NCBI GenBank assembly: GCA_937885235.1
Contig: CAKZZK010000326.1
Span: forward strand, 1-7,568
Reading direction: 5' to 3'
Source: an uncultured Treponema sp.
GTDB lineage: Bacteria; Spirochaetota; Spirochaetia; Treponematales; Treponemataceae
DNA length: 7,568 nt
The notes beneath the pieces are model-generated. The model was not told the origin of the DNA. It saw nothing but the letters and a program-made list of their open reading frames with translations, and did no database searches. Of the stretch, positions 6,901 through 7,568 are shown piece by piece. A program made the translations under genes and the position numbers. Positions within the stretch are counted from its first letter, which is position 1. Each line of letters opens with the position of its first letter.

Positions 6901-7568
6901 CCTCGCGCCCGCGGCTGTCCGTGCTGGACACACGCACAAGGTAAGAGCCGCCCTGCGGGGGCTGCACTGAAAACTGCTTCGCCGTCGCCAAACCGGAAAG
7001 CGCAATCTCTTCCTCGTGCTCGCTCACCATTTCGCGTTCGTAGCGAGTGTTTATCTGGCCGTTCCAGGAAACCTGCTGCACCTGCTTCCAGTCCTCACGC
7101 AACAGCTCCACCTTCATCTTTTTCTGAGAAGGCAGGTCAGATGCAAGGGGGGCAGTTCCGTCAGGGGTGACACACACATAGTCAAACGTCACCTTGTCTC
7201 CCTTTTTGGGGAAACCGCCGTTGCCCGTGCGGCGCACGCCTATGTAATACTTTGCGGGATGCACTGTCGCCGCCGTGCTTGCAGAGATGCGCTGATTGCC
7301 GCTGTCGGTAACGCCTGCCTGCACGCGGTAGCGGTAGGGGGCACCGAGTATCTTTTCACCGCCCGTCTTCTGCGTCACGCTCGCCCGCCCTTCGTCATTC
7401 AGCATACCGTCGCTTGAATTAAGGCTTGACCCCCAGTCGTAGCCCTGCTCGGGACCAAAGCTGTAGTCTTCGTAGGCAGGGTCGGAGAGATGGAAATAGG
7501 TCTTCTCGCGGCTCCAGCTTGCCTCATAGATGCATCCGGCAAGGCTGCCTCCGCCGAGGTAATTCGCC
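3953..7568 (-). CDS. yfhM: Bacterial alpha-2-macroglobulin (YfhM-like protease trap), 5' end outside the window
   Basis: The frame is open to the right edge, so the N-terminus (signal peptide or lipobox, first macroglobulin domains) is missing. There are 1204 residues visible, numbered here from the first full codon; E. coli YfhM has about 1650. An ATG at 7403-7405 has no ribosome binding site and good coding sequence lies upstream of it, so it is internal. Domains in order: macroglobulin-like beta domains (about 1-400, with related segments near 249-264 and 361-376), a bait-region-type segment (about 404-459), the A2M family signature (about 459-549, RKNFDPTAVFVPDL then a TDANG and LPDSLTAYR pattern), the alpha-helical thioester domain (about 664-954) with CLEQ at residues 700-703 (bases 5459-5470) in PYGCLEQ, then C-terminal beta domains. 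CLEQ supplies the Cys and Gln of a reactive thioester, so covalent trapping of proteases is expected, as for the thioester-bearing YfhM class and unlike YfaS. A 44-residue acidic/aromatic stretch lies at about 1115-1158. The gene overlaps pbpC by ATGA. Confidence 0.95.
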   Translation of the reverse strand, partial: ANYLGGGSLAGCIYEASWSREKTYFHLSDPAYEDYSFGPEQGYDWGSSLNSSDGMLNDEGRASVTQKTGGEKILGAPYRYRVQAGVTDSGNQRISASTAATVHPAKYYIGVRRTGNGGFPKKGDKVTFDYVCVTPDGTAPLASDLPSQKKMKVELLREDWKQVQQVSWNGQINTRYEREMVSEHEEEIALSGLATAKQFSVQPPQGGSYLVRVSSTDSRGREVITEAHFYVTSSDWYWYNRNSDSEITMTPNKAEYQVGDTAQILMQSQLPKGTYLLTVEREGLLSQEIRNIDAPTSVIEVPIKENYIPVMYVTLSSYSVRTGAPQNDFNTPDLDKPKGHFGVATLNVSTKLKRFDIELKTDKPSYRPGETARIDLHATSGGKPLSNAEITLMAVDRGVIDLINYHVPDPVAYFYQRSRFSDCVAGGDSRAYLIDPVTYEIKNLIGGDEGDDDAKMQERKNFDPTAVFVPDLVTDANGNASYTFKLPDSLTAYRITAVGVSTNNFALSEGQMNVANPVSVRTALPRQLRLNDTGEVGVVISNIDATAHNVSVELQLYEGVDRIGAQSEEDVQKLPGKATIVGGGLKSISVPADKTQSLMFSIKAQSPGWICIEYIVKSDVVNEKVLLPLQIEKPYIYETVTTVGEVRSEEAKGSASVEEKLVIPGGAEDGMGELYVQLDPTRLGVLREAISYVFHYPYGCLEQRSAAILPLVAFDKYIKLFGLESEVKNPKSVVAKSLKDFAKSQQSDGGFPYWPGSAYTNPYVSMRIAEIAGLAKDHGISTGGIDMDSLGEYLVGYGNRLVYAGESEGSSWNFYTAAHAYYAASCVKANVSMENLKKISDSADAGPETLALCGLTYLNQGWKGEAKETAAKLRRFISQTTRGASFTNVWERSYGGYWSFFNDESEVFALSLQLFTQLSASDELNQHLVYELLQLQNAGHGYWTSTAATSRVLIALRSYIESNKLDDLNFTAEVLLNKKQLASGKFKGVAAEAEEKTLDFKGAELKSMPRDKELPLVFSKDGQGTLYYTASMKYAIPAAEQTARDEGLCLFSEIVDVKTGETVTADTLEAGKVYRETLYLSSTRNREYVAVRAPIPAGCEIMNAAFVTTGSFSTPEADSDGYGDDYEEDYESYWRDYNWGLSYQGIYDSEVQYFWDYFPTGFQKVDFLFRAVRAGEYNTPSATAECMYQSEIFGRSNGKVWKVK
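3961..3966 (-). promoter_or_regulatory. pbpC ribosome binding site and ATGA coupling junction
   Basis: On the minus strand GGAAGG lies four bases before the pbpC ATG (3954-3956), inside the last codons of the macroglobulin gene. That ATG shares three bases with the macroglobulin TGA (3953-3955), forming ATGA. A terminating ribosome can therefore restart directly on pbpC, keeping the two proteins in a fixed ratio. Confidence 0.72.

Noticed and set aside
7403..7405. ATG as the true start of the macroglobulin
   Set aside because: There is no ribosome binding site before it, and the same frame stays open with plausible family-like sequence to the window edge.

Overview
The window looks like chromosomal DNA from a bacterium with an outer membrane. 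Strong Firmicutes-type ribosome binding sites (AGGAGG, AGGGGG), moderately high GC, and an alpha-2-macroglobulin gene coupled to pbpC together suggest a diderm Firmicute (Negativicutes, Selenomonas-like). That placement is inferred from gene content and translation signals, not from a marker gene.

Layout. Bases 1-53 are an AT-richer, non-coding-looking segment made of three related inverted-repeat arms. It abruptly replaces the second half of a minus-strand putP (sodium/proline symporter), whose intact first half occupies about 54-836. Bases 837-1012 are a divergent intergenic region with one good sigma-70-type promoter for putP (minus) and one for the next gene (plus), and an imperfect direct repeat between or over them. 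Bases 1013-1771 (plus) encode a 252-residue orphan response regulator: a degenerate receiver-like domain with no phosphoacceptor Asp, followed by a complete receiver domain, and no output domain. Ten bases after its stop lies the stop of a convergent minus-strand operon. That operon runs from beyond the right edge of the window: a large bacterial alpha-2-macroglobulin (YfhM-like, at least 1204 residues visible, thioester motif CLEQ intact, 5' end outside the window), then pbpC (penicillin-binding protein 1C, 724 residues), joined by a 4-base ATGA overlap.

How the genes fit together. The alpha-2-macroglobulin/PBP1C pair is an established bacterial association. The macroglobulin is thought to trap attacking proteases in the periplasm or at the envelope, and PBP1C is thought to repair peptidoglycan after envelope breach. 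The response regulator and putP have no evident functional link to that operon; they share only a divergent promoter region with each other.

The least explained parts are the putP breakpoint with its nested inverted repeats, the tandem pseudo-receiver/receiver protein, and a 44-residue acidic/aromatic stretch near the C-terminus of the macroglobulin. I see no tRNA, rRNA, CRISPR array, complete insertion sequence or other clearly new system.
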